Positions 27,248 through 34,804 of a DNA stretch of 64,000 nucleotides are shown in pieces. The notes below the pieces were generated by a model. That model had not been told where the DNA came from and ran no database searches. It saw only the letters and a list, made by a program, of their open reading frames with translations. The position numbers and the translations under genes were made by a program. Where the stretch lies: contig NZ_JAYEZO010000001.1 of assembly GCF_037031285.1 (NCBI RefSeq), forward strand, positions 1,798,001 to 1,862,000, in the 5' to 3' direction. Origin of the DNA: Halobellus sp. LT62. Lineage in GTDB: Archaea; Halobacteriota; Halobacteria; Halobacteriales; Haloferacaceae. How positions within the stretch are numbered: position 1 is the first letter of the stretch; each line of letters starts with the position of its first letter.

Positions 27248-27415
27248 AGGAGCGCTTTGCGACGCGAGGAAATAAGCGGAGCGTGTTGGCGTCGCATTTG
27301 CCATATTCGTTGCGCATAGTTGTTCGAACGCCCGATATCACTTCACGGGTACTCACACCGCGTCAGCATCGCACAACCAAGACGAAAATAAAAGTACGGT
27401 ACTATCAAGGGGCCA

Positions 27416-27423
27416 TTTTATTG
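27416..27423 (+). promoter_or_regulatory. TATA-like box of the DmdA/GcvT-like gene
   Basis: TTTTATTG centred about 28 nt before ATG 27448; implies a leaderless transcript and supports that start over the internal ATG at 27547. Confidence 0.5.
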
Positions 27424-27447
27424 AGGTGTGGTATCTCTTTTCAGAGG

Positions 27448-28827
27448 ATGTCAGGGGACTACGATCATCCGAACCATCCGAGTATCGATCAATCCGATAG
27501 AACTCTCCCGCGGAATCTCCGCCAGACCGGCGACCCCGGGATCCAAATGCTGGTGTCGACTCGCGTTCGAAAGTCCCCCTTCTTCGATAAGTCGTTCAAC
27601 GAGGAGGGAGCGTGGCGCTGTACGGTGTACAACCGGATCTACCACCCGCGCGGACTCGTCGAACCCGAAGACGGCGGTGCGATGGCCGAGTACGAGGCGC
27701 TGACGAATACAGTCACGCTGTGGGACGTCGCCGTCGAGCGACAGATCCGCGTGAAGGGACCTGACGCGGAGGCGCTCACCGACTACGTCATCACCCGCGA
27801 TGCAACTGAAATCGAGTCGATGCACGGCAAGTACGTCATCCTCTGCAACGAGGACGGCGGCATCCTCAACGATCCGATCCTGCTGCGCGTTTCGGAGGAC
27901 GAGTTCTGGTTCTCGATTTCGGACTCGACGCTGATGCAGTGGCTCCAGGGCGTCAACGTCGGAATGGACTTCGACGTCGAGATCGACGAGATCGACGTCG
28001 CCCCGATGCAGATCCAAGGCCCGCGCTCCGAGGACGTGATGCGGGAAGTCGTCGGCGAGGAAGTCTCCGATATCCCCTACTACGGTCTGATGGAAGCCGA
28101 GATCAACGGCGCGTCGGTGCTGGTGAGCCAGACCGGCTTCTCCGGAGAGAAGGGCTTCGAGATCTACGTGCGCGACGCGACCGAGACCGCAGAGCGCGTG
28201 TGGGATCCGGTGCTCGATACGGTCAAAGACCACGGCGGTCGACAGATCGCCCCAGGCCACCACCGGCGCATCGCCGCGGGGATCCTCTCGTGGGGTCAGG
28301 ACATGGACCACGAGACCTCGCCGTTCCAAGTCAACCTCGGCTACCAAGTGCCGGACGACAAGGACGGCGATTACATCGGCAAGGAGGAGCTCGAACGGCA
28401 GAAGGAGCTCATCGAGGACGGCGAGTACCCATTCAACCTCAAACTGGTCGGCCTCAAGATGGCGGGCGAGCCGATCCGCGATTACGCCCCCGACTTCTGG
28501 CTCATCTCCGACCCCGAGACGGGCGAGGAGTGCGGTTACATGACGTCGCCGTGGTGGAACCCCGATCTGGAGACGAACATCGGTCTCGGCTTCGTCCCGG
28601 CCGACAAACTCGAAGACGCCGCGCAGGCCACGCTGGACGACGAGATCTACGAGAACGATCTCGACCTCGAATTCGAGGTGCACCTCCCCGACGAGTACGC
28701 CGAAGAGGATGGCGAACCGGTGTTCGCGACGGTCTCGGAAGTGCCGTTCAAGGAGTCGGTCAATCCGAGCGCACGCGAACAGGCGAAGCTCGGCGCGAAG
28801 AAGCGAGCCCAGCAGAACGGCGACTGA
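27448..28827 (+). CDS. GcvT/DmdA-like aminomethyl or demethylase family protein
   Basis: 459-residue THF-dependent methyl-transfer protein of the GcvT fold. GGILNDPILLRVSEDEFW, MQIQGPRSEDVM and GFSGEKGFEIYV are shared with glycine-cleavage T protein and DmdA. GHHRRIAAGILSWGQDMD, then FQVNLGYQV and YIGKEEL, resemble DMSP demethylase (DmdA) more than the true T protein. The about 460-residue length exceeds DmdA (about 370) and GcvT, the extra part being an N-terminal and a C-terminal acidic extension. The presumed role is moving a methyl or methylene group from a methylated amine or sulfonium compound to THF. No gcvP or gcvH lies nearby, which argues against glycine cleavage. Confidence 0.85.
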   Translation: MSGDYDHPNHPSIDQSDRTLPRNLRQTGDPGIQMLVSTRVRKSPFFDKSFNEEGAWRCTVYNRIYHPRGLVEPEDGGAMAEYEALTNTVTLWDVAVERQIRVKGPDAEALTDYVITRDATEIESMHGKYVILCNEDGGILNDPILLRVSEDEFWFSISDSTLMQWLQGVNVGMDFDVEIDEIDVAPMQIQGPRSEDVMREVVGEEVSDIPYYGLMEAEINGASVLVSQTGFSGEKGFEIYVRDATETAERVWDPVLDTVKDHGGRQIAPGHHRRIAAGILSWGQDMDHETSPFQVNLGYQVPDDKDGDYIGKEELERQKELIEDGEYPFNLKLVGLKMAGEPIRDYAPDFWLISDPETGEECGYMTSPWWNPDLETNIGLGFVPADKLEDAAQATLDDEIYENDLDLEFEVHLPDEYAEEDGEPVFATVSEVPFKESVNPSAREQAKLGAKKRAQQNGD

Positions 28828-28833
28828 TCGAAC

Positions 28834-28884
28834 CGGCCGCTTCGGCCGATCCGTAGCGTACGGGCGTCTCCCAATCCGTTTTTT
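28834..28884 (+). terminator. Stem-loop and T6 run after the GcvT/DmdA-like gene
   Basis: CGGCCG (28834-28839) and CGGCCG (28843-28848) form a 6-bp stem with a 3-nt loop 7 nt after the stop; a T6 run follows at 28879-28884. The T run is the more likely archaeal signal. Confidence 0.4.
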
Positions 28885-28986
28885 CACACCGCCGATCCCG
28901 ACGAGTCACGCATACGGGGATCGGCGAGACGTCAGCAACGACGACGCGGAGCGAACAGTAACCGTTCGGCGCGAAATCTGAGAGCG

Positions 28987-30321
28987 TCACTCCTCGACGA
29001 GGACCTCAGCGTGGTCTTCGACTCGGCGGCTGACGTCGAGGCGGTAGTGCTTCAGAACGTCGCGTCCGAGAAGCAGCGGATGGGTCATATGCCGCCGGTC
29101 TTCGATGTTCGCCGCGACGGTGTACTGCTCGCCGCCGATACCGATGACGAGGTCGATGACCGGTCGCGTCTTGGCCCGTTTCGAGCTCCCCGACCGCACG
29201 CGAGTCGTCGTGTGAATCGGTCCCGCGCCGATCGCCGCGGCGAGTCGGAGGTCGATGCTCGTACTGGCCGCACCAGTATCCGATTTGGCGATCACGGTCT
29301 TCGTCCCGCTGCTCCCGCTGACGACGACGCGCTCGGTGAATCCGATCGTCATTACGCCTTCGGAGGTGTCGGGAGCGGAGACGGGCTTACACGCGGGGAC
29401 CGAATCGTCCAGCGTCGAGGCGAGCTGTGCGATGCGGTCGTCGTCGACGGAGCCGCCGGCGTAGTCGATCGCCTGCTTTGCGATGTACGGTGCCGGACTC
29501 CGTCCCGTCGCCTCATAGAAACCTTTGAACCCGGCCGTCGGATTGACCTCTAAGACGTACCATACGTCTCCGTCGCCGATCATATCGACGCCCGCGAAGT
29601 CGAGTCCCAACGCCGACGTCGCTCGTCGAGCGATGTCGAGGACGTCGTCGGAGACCGACTGACCGGCGTTCTCGACGCGACCGCCGCGGGCGACGTTCGT
29701 CCGCCAGTCGCTGTCGGCGGCGAACCGGAACATCGCGCCGATCACGTCCTCGTCGACGACGTACACCCGGAGGTCCCGCGGGACGTCTCGTTCGCGTCCG
29801 ATGAATTCCTGCAGGAAGGCCCGCCGCTTGCCGACGCTCGCGGTGAGCGGATCGCCCGCGCGGACTCGCCAGACGCCGCCGCCGTGCGTGCCAATCGCGG
29901 TCTTGTACACGGCCTCCTCGCCGAACTCCTCGCGTAGCTGGTTGAGCTGCGTGTTGGAGAGTGCCATTGCAGTCTTCGGAACCCGAATGCCCTCGTTGAG
30001 CAGGGCGACCGCCGCGGCGGTCTTGTGTGCCGCCCGCGCCGTCGCGTTTGGCGCGTTCAGCATCGGTCGGACCCCGGCGAGCGTGTGCGCCAACCCCAAC
30101 TCCTCGGCCGGTTGCTCGGTGTTCGAGAGGAGGAGCCGATTCACGATCACGTCGACGTCCGGGCTGAGTCGGGCGTTTCCGTCTCCGAATCGGAGGACGG
30201 TGTTCTCCTCGCGGAGCCACTCCGTCTCGTGGCCGAGCGCGTCGACGGCGTTCAAGATGGCCTTCGTCTCCTTGCTGTTGTGGAGGCTCAACACGCCGAC
30301 TCGAACGGACGTATCAGCCAT
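28987..30321 (-). CDS. RimK-type ATP-grasp ligase fused to a RimB-like aspartyl protease domain
   Basis: 444 residues in two parts. Residues about 1-300 are a RimK-like ATP-grasp ligase: PMLNAPNATARAAHKTAAA, then VYKTAIGTHGGGVWRV (nucleotide-binding Lys and loop), then GLDFAGVDMIGDGDVWYVLEVNP with metal-binding Glu and Asn. Residues about 330-444 are a retropepsin-like domain of the DUF785/RimB family with active-site AKSDTGAASTSID and LLGRDVLKHY. RimK enzymes add Glu or other amino acids to C-termini or small molecules; RimB-type proteins cut such tails. The fusion would put adding and removing activities on one chain. The target is unknown. Confidence 0.87.
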   Translation of the reverse strand: MADTSVRVGVLSLHNSKETKAILNAVDALGHETEWLREENTVLRFGDGNARLSPDVDVIVNRLLLSNTEQPAEELGLAHTLAGVRPMLNAPNATARAAHKTAAAVALLNEGIRVPKTAMALSNTQLNQLREEFGEEAVYKTAIGTHGGGVWRVRAGDPLTASVGKRRAFLQEFIGRERDVPRDLRVYVVDEDVIGAMFRFAADSDWRTNVARGGRVENAGQSVSDDVLDIARRATSALGLDFAGVDMIGDGDVWYVLEVNPTAGFKGFYEATGRSPAPYIAKQAIDYAGGSVDDDRIAQLASTLDDSVPACKPVSAPDTSEGVMTIGFTERVVVSGSSGTKTVIAKSDTGAASTSIDLRLAAAIGAGPIHTTTRVRSGSSKRAKTRPVIDLVIGIGGEQYTVAANIEDRRHMTHPLLLGRDVLKHYRLDVSRRVEDHAEVLVEE

Positions 30322-30415
30322 CGCCGCTCCCGGGGTAGCGACTGCTGCTGTTCGAGTGCATAGTTCGACGCAACGCGGTGAGCCGCATTGTTACAGACAG
30401 GCAAGCGGGGGGTGC

Positions 30416-30440
30416 GACGTTCTCAGGTGCGAAGAACGTC
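30416..30440. repeat. 8-bp inverted repeat between metF and the RimK-like gene
   Basis: GACGTTCT (30416-30423) and AGAACGTC (30433-30440) are perfect complements with a 9-nt spacer, and flanking GTGCG/CGCAC nearly extends the stem. It is about 95-120 bp upstream of the RimK-like start, so operator or metF 3' hairpin are both possible. Confidence 0.4.
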
Positions 30441-30482
30441 CGCACGCCCATCCTACTGGTAGGTTGGTCGTGCGGTCCTCGC

Positions 30483-30519
30483 GAAGAGAAGGGGGGAGGT
30501 CTGGAGGGGGGAAGAGAAG
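30483..30519. repeat. Perfect 37-bp polypurine mirror repeat (H-DNA candidate)
   Basis: The plus strand reads identically forwards and backwards about 30501: two 17-nt homopurine arms (30483-30499 and 30503-30519) flank TCT. Each arm contains GAAGAGAA and a G6 run. Polypurine mirror repeats are the classic sequence requirement for intramolecular triplex DNA. It starts 8 bp beyond the metF stop, so the metF transcript would end in a C/U-rich tract, which may also act as a terminator. Confidence 0.75.
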
Positions 30520-30526
30520 GGGAGAA

Positions 30527-31384
30527 CTACTCAGCCAGTTTCCGCTGTCGCCACTCTTCGAGGTCGGGCGTCTGATTGAACGTGTACAGATGTAAGCCCC
30601 GCAGTTTGTACGTGTCGTCGCCGACGTAGGGCGCGAGCCCCTCGACCAACTCGTCCGGCTTGTACCGGCCGCGGGAGCCGATGAACTGTTTGATGAACCC
30701 CACGATGCCGGTCGTCTTCCGCAGGAACCTCACCGAGTCGCCGACGCCGACCTTTCGAGAGATGCCCAACAGTTTCTCGTACTTCATCACGCCCGGAATG
30801 CCGACTTCGACGGGGAGGTCGATTCCGCGGTCGCGGATCTCCTCGATCCACTCGACAATCGTCTCGGGGTCATAGCACAGTTGCGTCACGATGTACGTCG
30901 CGTAGGGCGCTTTCTTCTCCATCGCCTCCGCCAGCTCCGCGTCGGAGATGAACGCGTGGCCCTCGGGGTAGCCGGTGATGCCGACCTCCTCGAACTCGTG
31001 ATCGAGGTCGTCTAAGGCGACGAGCAGATCGTGAGCGGACTCGAACTCGCCGACCGGCTCTTCTCTGTCGCCGCCGGGGACGAAAATATCCGTGATGCCC
31101 GCCTCCCGCAGTCGCCCGCAGATCTCGTCGAGTTCGTCGGGACCCTCGATGTACCGCGCGGCGATGTGCGGGATCACCTCGTAGCCGGCCTCCGCGGCCG
31201 CGACGCTCTTCTCGACGGTGCGGTCGATACCCAACTGCGGCGAGGTGGTAATCGCCACGCTCGCCCCCTCCGGGAGGTGCGATAGCTCCTCCTCGAAGCT
31301 GTCGAACGGCATCAACTCGAACCGCACCGAGGTCAAGAGCTCTCTGACGCCGTCTGACCCTCCACGCTGTGTGCCTACTGACAT
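30527..31384 (-). CDS. metF: Methylenetetrahydrofolate reductase
   Basis: 285-residue FAD enzyme interconverting 5,10-methylene-THF and 5-methyl-THF. FELMPFDSFEEELSHLP, then VAITTSPQLGIDRT, then VIPHIAARYIEGPDEL outline the barrel. IFVPGGDRE, then GITGYPEGHAF, then TQLCYDPETIVEWI are MTHFR hallmarks, and a PGVMKYEKLLGISRKVG loop follows. The C-terminus (LHLYTFNQT) is the typical end. It links the methyl and methylene levels of the folate C1 pool formed by the demethylating enzymes in this region. The start at 31384 is ATG; seven codons of acidic/Gly-rich sequence precede the core. Confidence 0.93.
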   Translation of the reverse strand: MSVGTQRGGSDGVRELLTSVRFELMPFDSFEEELSHLPEGASVAITTSPQLGIDRTVEKSVAAAEAGYEVIPHIAARYIEGPDELDEICGRLREAGITDIFVPGGDREEPVGEFESAHDLLVALDDLDHEFEEVGITGYPEGHAFISDAELAEAMEKKAPYATYIVTQLCYDPETIVEWIEEIRDRGIDLPVEVGIPGVMKYEKLLGISRKVGVGDSVRFLRKTTGIVGFIKQFIGSRGRYKPDELVEGLAPYVGDDTYKLRGLHLYTFNQTPDLEEWRQRKLAE

Positions 31385-31455
31385 CTGTGTGTATCGATAG
31401 GGCAGGATCTACTTTTGTCTATTGGCGAGACGGCTCCCGAGCGAGAACGCGACGA

Positions 31456-32634
31456 TCAGGACGCGTCGGGTGCGGACTCTCGAATCCGCGCGGCCACGTC
31501 CTCGGTGGAGACCTCGCGCTCCGGGTCCGCGGAAACCCGTCGGAGAACCAGATCGAGGACGTTGAGTTGACGCAGGAGTCGGCGGGTGCGATCGTGCTCT
31601 AAACCGAGGTCACGCCCGACTTCGTGAACCGTTCGAGCCTCGAGAACGGCGTCGACGACGTCGTGGAGCGTCAGCCGCTCGGGGAACCCGATGCCGTCGG
31701 TGACCAACTGCTCGTCGGGGAGCGAGTCCGTCGAAACGTCGATGTGGTCCGGATCGCGAGCGGGCTCGTCCGCCGTCGCAGTCCCCGTCGACGAGTCGCC
31801 AGAACTGGTTTCGTACGACGCGGGGGAGTGAACGCCCGCGTCGATCATATACCGGCGGACCGTCTCCGCGGAAACGTCCATATCGATCCGTCGGCTCATC
31901 TCCTCGAACGTGTCGCAGACGTCGTACAGACGCCGGAGATACGCCGTATCGTCGTACGGCGGGACCGACTCGTCGCGGGCTGCTACGAGCGAATCCGTCG
32001 AGTCCGTCGAATCCGCGTCACCGATCTCCTGCGTGGTCTCGGCAGTCGCTTGCGTGGACTCAGCATATTCTTGCGTCGTCTCGGCGGCTTCCTCCGTCGT
32101 CTCGGCGGCCTCCCGAGTCGTCTCACCGAGAGCCAGTTCGCTCGTCGTCGCCCTCGCTCCCCCACGGGTGAAATCGTCCTGTGAACCGCTCGTTTCGGTC
32201 GATTCCGTGCGAGAATCCACGGCGACACCCGAAGTTGCCCCCGAACGGTTCGAAGACGCCGTATCGATGGTGACTGTCAGGGTGACGAGCGTATTTCCGT
32301 CGGCGAGCTGAACGTCTCGCACGTGCGTCGAAACCGACGTTTCATCCGGAAGCTCCGCGTCGATTGCGCCGTCGCCGGACGGAAAGATCGGGACGCTGAG
32401 GGTGATTTCGAGATCAGCGGTCCCGACATCCGCCGACAGCCGGTCGGAATCCGAACGCGCGCCGGCGTCGACTACCTCCGAGAGCGGGATCTCGACCTCG
32501 ACTGTCGCACGCAGCGGCCCGTCCGTATCGCCACCGGCAGCCGCCTCGGCCCGACGCACGGTCCGGTCTCCGGACCCGATCCGTTCGAGCACGCGAGAGA
32601 GCGCGTCGAACGACGATTGCGGCTGCATCGCCAT
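31456..32634 (-). CDS. Haloarchaeal protein with heptad repeats and C-terminal HTH-like segments
   Basis: About 392 residues; I do not recognise the family. Residues about 1-130 look like a beta-rich domain (ATVEVEIPLSEVV; LEITLSVPIFPSG). Near the middle are four exact 7-residue units (AETTEEA, AETTQEY, AESTQAT, AETTQEI), a likely helical spacer. After it come two helical segments of the kind seen in small HTH proteins (FEEMSRRIDMDVSAETVRRY; EVGRDLGLEHDRTRRLLRQL). It may bind DNA or nucleoprotein, but that is inference. Two ATGs (32634, 32628) are both reasonable starts; upstream lies the AT-rich promoter. It precedes metF on the same strand (71-bp gap). Confidence 0.75.
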   Translation of the reverse strand: MAMQPQSSFDALSRVLERIGSGDRTVRRAEAAAGGDTDGPLRATVEVEIPLSEVVDAGARSDSDRLSADVGTADLEITLSVPIFPSGDGAIDAELPDETSVSTHVRDVQLADGNTLVTLTVTIDTASSNRSGATSGVAVDSRTESTETSGSQDDFTRGGARATTSELALGETTREAAETTEEAAETTQEYAESTQATAETTQEIGDADSTDSTDSLVAARDESVPPYDDTAYLRRLYDVCDTFEEMSRRIDMDVSAETVRRYMIDAGVHSPASYETSSGDSSTGTATADEPARDPDHIDVSTDSLPDEQLVTDGIGFPERLTLHDVVDAVLEARTVHEVGRDLGLEHDRTRRLLRQLNVLDLVLRRVSADPEREVSTEDVAARIRESAPDAS

Positions 32635-32766
32635 TGTACTGGTACCAACCGACACATTGTGATTGGTTAACGCTACGTGCGGAATGGTGAGGGCCTTCAA
32701 AAGCGGCGAGACGACCGAACGCGTGACTCGTCGGTTTACCGGGCGAGAGTCAGCAGCGACGGGAGG

Positions 32767-33720
32767 TTACGAATCCGCGGCGATGCTCGCGATTCGTTCG
32801 CCGGTGACGACGACGCCGCCCCGCGAGACGGAGTAGAGCACGCCGGCCCCGCTCGCGGTGATCGTCTCCAACCGCTCGAACGACGACGGGTCGTACACGG
32901 CTCCGAGTTCCTCGTCGGCGGCGACCGTGTCGCTGACGGCGAGATCCGGGCGAAGCTCGAAGAGCCCCGACTGTTCGGCGACGACCGGCGGCACGTCGTC
33001 GGAGAGAACTCGCTGCCCCGACGTCGGCTCGACCGGTTCGTCGACGACGTCGAGTTCGCGGAGGACGTTCCAGACTCCCTCGACGCCGGAGCGCACGGCG
33101 GGGCGCGCCACGGTCCGGCTGTTCGAGAGCTCAGCGGTGATCGCCGGAACGCCGGCTTGGGCGGCCGCGAGTCGGAATTTCCCGGAGAACTCGTCGTCGT
33201 CGACGAGGTCGTCGTCGGCCAAGAGGTATTCCGTGCCGAACGCCGCTGCGAGCGCCCGCGCGTCGTCGTCGCCGCGGCTGAACCGGACGTGTTCGAGCAT
33301 CTCCGGCATCCCGGTGTGGAGGTCGACCGCGGCGTCGCTCTCCTCGACGAGCGGCCAGAGGTTCGCGACCAACCGCTCCTGGAAACTGCCGTCGGCGTCG
33401 CCGGGCCAGATGCGGTTGAAATTCGAGTGAAAGGCGTCGTAGGCCTCCGGCGTCAGATACGAGCGGTGGTCGAACGCGAGCGGGTTCGTGACCGGGACGG
33501 CGACGACCGTCCCCGCGACCTCGGCATCGACGAGGCGGTCGTGGACGCGTCGGAGCGCCGCCGGCCCGTTGAGTTCGATGCCGTGCTGGGCCGCCTGCAC
33601 GAACACCGTCGGCCCGTCGCCGCCCTCGTAGCGGTGGACGGTCACGGAGACGTCGCGCCCCGAGGGGAAGTGTCCGAGCAGGCGATCGGACACCGTGTGC
33701 GTCACCGAGTCGTAGTTCAT
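32767..33720 (-). CDS. Succinylglutamate desuccinylase/aspartoacylase family protein
   Basis: 317-residue zinc carboxypeptidase-fold hydrolase. VQAAQHGIELNGP carries the His and Glu zinc ligands (H-x2-E), NFNRIWPGD the substrate-carboxylate Arg, and DLHTGMPEM the third ligand. ITAELSNSRTV supplies the late catalytic Glu region. The family removes acyl groups from N-acyl amino acids such as N-acetylaspartate or succinylglutamate. In halophiles related enzymes also act on ectoine intermediates, so N-acyl osmolyte metabolism is possible. It is divergent from the creatininase-family gene. Confidence 0.88.
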   Translation of the reverse strand: MNYDSVTHTVSDRLLGHFPSGRDVSVTVHRYEGGDGPTVFVQAAQHGIELNGPAALRRVHDRLVDAEVAGTVVAVPVTNPLAFDHRSYLTPEAYDAFHSNFNRIWPGDADGSFQERLVANLWPLVEESDAAVDLHTGMPEMLEHVRFSRGDDDARALAAAFGTEYLLADDDLVDDDEFSGKFRLAAAQAGVPAITAELSNSRTVARPAVRSGVEGVWNVLRELDVVDEPVEPTSGQRVLSDDVPPVVAEQSGLFELRPDLAVSDTVAADEELGAVYDPSSFERLETITASGAGVLYSVSRGGVVVTGERIASIAADS

Positions 33721-33826
33721 ATACGAGAGGGCGCGTCGCCGGGGTAAAAATCTCCGGACGGAAGAAACGCGAGTGACCTCGTGCCGAGCGCCGCTCGAAG
33801 CGTGCGAGTTACGACCACGCCACGCC

Positions 33827-33832
33827 TTTTAT
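33827..33832 (+). promoter_or_regulatory. TATA-like box of the creatininase-family gene
   Basis: TTTTAT centred about 28 nt before ATG 33858, consistent with leaderless transcription. Confidence 0.45.
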
Positions 33833-33857
33833 CCGGCCGCTCGGAGAACCGGCGCGT

Positions 33858-34589
33858 ATGCAGTTAGCACGCGAGACGTGGACCGACGCCGAGGAGTCGG
33901 CGGCGGAGGTGGCGCTGCTACCCGTCGGGAGCACGGAACAGCACGGACCGCACGCGCCGCTCGGCACCGACACGCTCGACGCGGAGGCCGTCGCCAGTGC
34001 CGCCGCCGAGCGGTACGACGATCCCGTGGTCGTCGCGCCCGCGGTCCCGGTGGGGATCGCCGAGGAGCACCGGGAGTTCGCGGGGACGCTGTGGACGACG
34101 GAGTCGACTTTCCGCGCGTACGTCCGCGATGTGATCGGAAGCCTCGCCTCGCACGGCTGGGACCGCGTCGTCGTCGTGAACGGTCACGGCGGGAACATCG
34201 CGGCGCTGAAGGAGGTCACGGCGCGAATCGTCCGCCACGACGACGCCTACGCCGTTCCGTTCACGTGGTTCGACGAGGTCGGAGAGCACAGTTCGGAGAT
34301 GGGTCACGCCGGACCGTTAGAGACGTCGCTGCTGCGCCATACGAACCCGGATACGGTCCACGAGGACCGACTCGACGAGGCCGCAGACGGCGGGAGCGAC
34401 GGCTGGGGCGACTGGCAGGGCCGGGTCAACCTCGCCGTCGACTCCCACGAGTTCACCGAGAACGGGGTCGTCGGCGACCCGCGAGAGTCGAGCGCGGAAC
34501 TCGGCGAGGAGTTGCTGGACCGGTCCGCTCACGCCCTCTGTGCGCTGCTCGATGCGGTTCGAGACCACGACCCGAGTCCGCGGGTGTAG
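33858..34589 (+). CDS. Creatininase family protein (creatinine amidohydrolase-like)
   Basis: 243-residue metal-dependent amidohydrolase. LLPVGSTEQHGPHAPLGTDT contains the Glu-Gln-His-Gly-Pro-His metal site, VVVNGHGGNIAAL the second motif, and MGHAGPLETSLL the third. True creatininase opens creatinine to creatine. The family also includes mycofactocin MftE and FAPy deformylases, so the reaction is not certain. Its position just before a dimethylglycine/sarcosine dehydrogenase-like gene makes an N-methylated substrate attractive, but that rests on context. Confidence 0.87.
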   Translation: MQLARETWTDAEESAAEVALLPVGSTEQHGPHAPLGTDTLDAEAVASAAAERYDDPVVVAPAVPVGIAEEHREFAGTLWTTESTFRAYVRDVIGSLASHGWDRVVVVNGHGGNIAALKEVTARIVRHDDAYAVPFTWFDEVGEHSSEMGHAGPLETSLLRHTNPDTVHEDRLDEAADGGSDGWGDWQGRVNLAVDSHEFTENGVVGDPRESSAELGEELLDRSAHALCALLDAVRDHDPSPRV

Positions 34590-34764
34590 ATCGACCGTCT
34601 TCGACTCGTTTTGTCGGATCGGTGTCAATCTGTGTCGGCGGGAGACGAGTTCAAAAGTTGGGGGCGAGATACGGGGGGTCTCCATCGTGGTCGAAGCGGC
34701 AGTATTCGGTGCCTGTCCGCCCCTATCCGGCGTTTTCGTCTTCAGTGACTAGCGGCCACCGTGG

Positions 34765-34772
34765 TATTTAAG
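34765..34772 (+). promoter_or_regulatory. TATA-like box of the first FAD-GcvT dehydrogenase gene
   Basis: TATTTAAG about 36 nt before ATG 34805. An out-of-frame ATG at 34794 lies near the expected transcription start, so a leader of a few nucleotides is likely. Confidence 0.45.
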
Positions 34773-34804
34773 CCCGTGACACCGTCACCGTGAAATGAAC
34801 ACGA

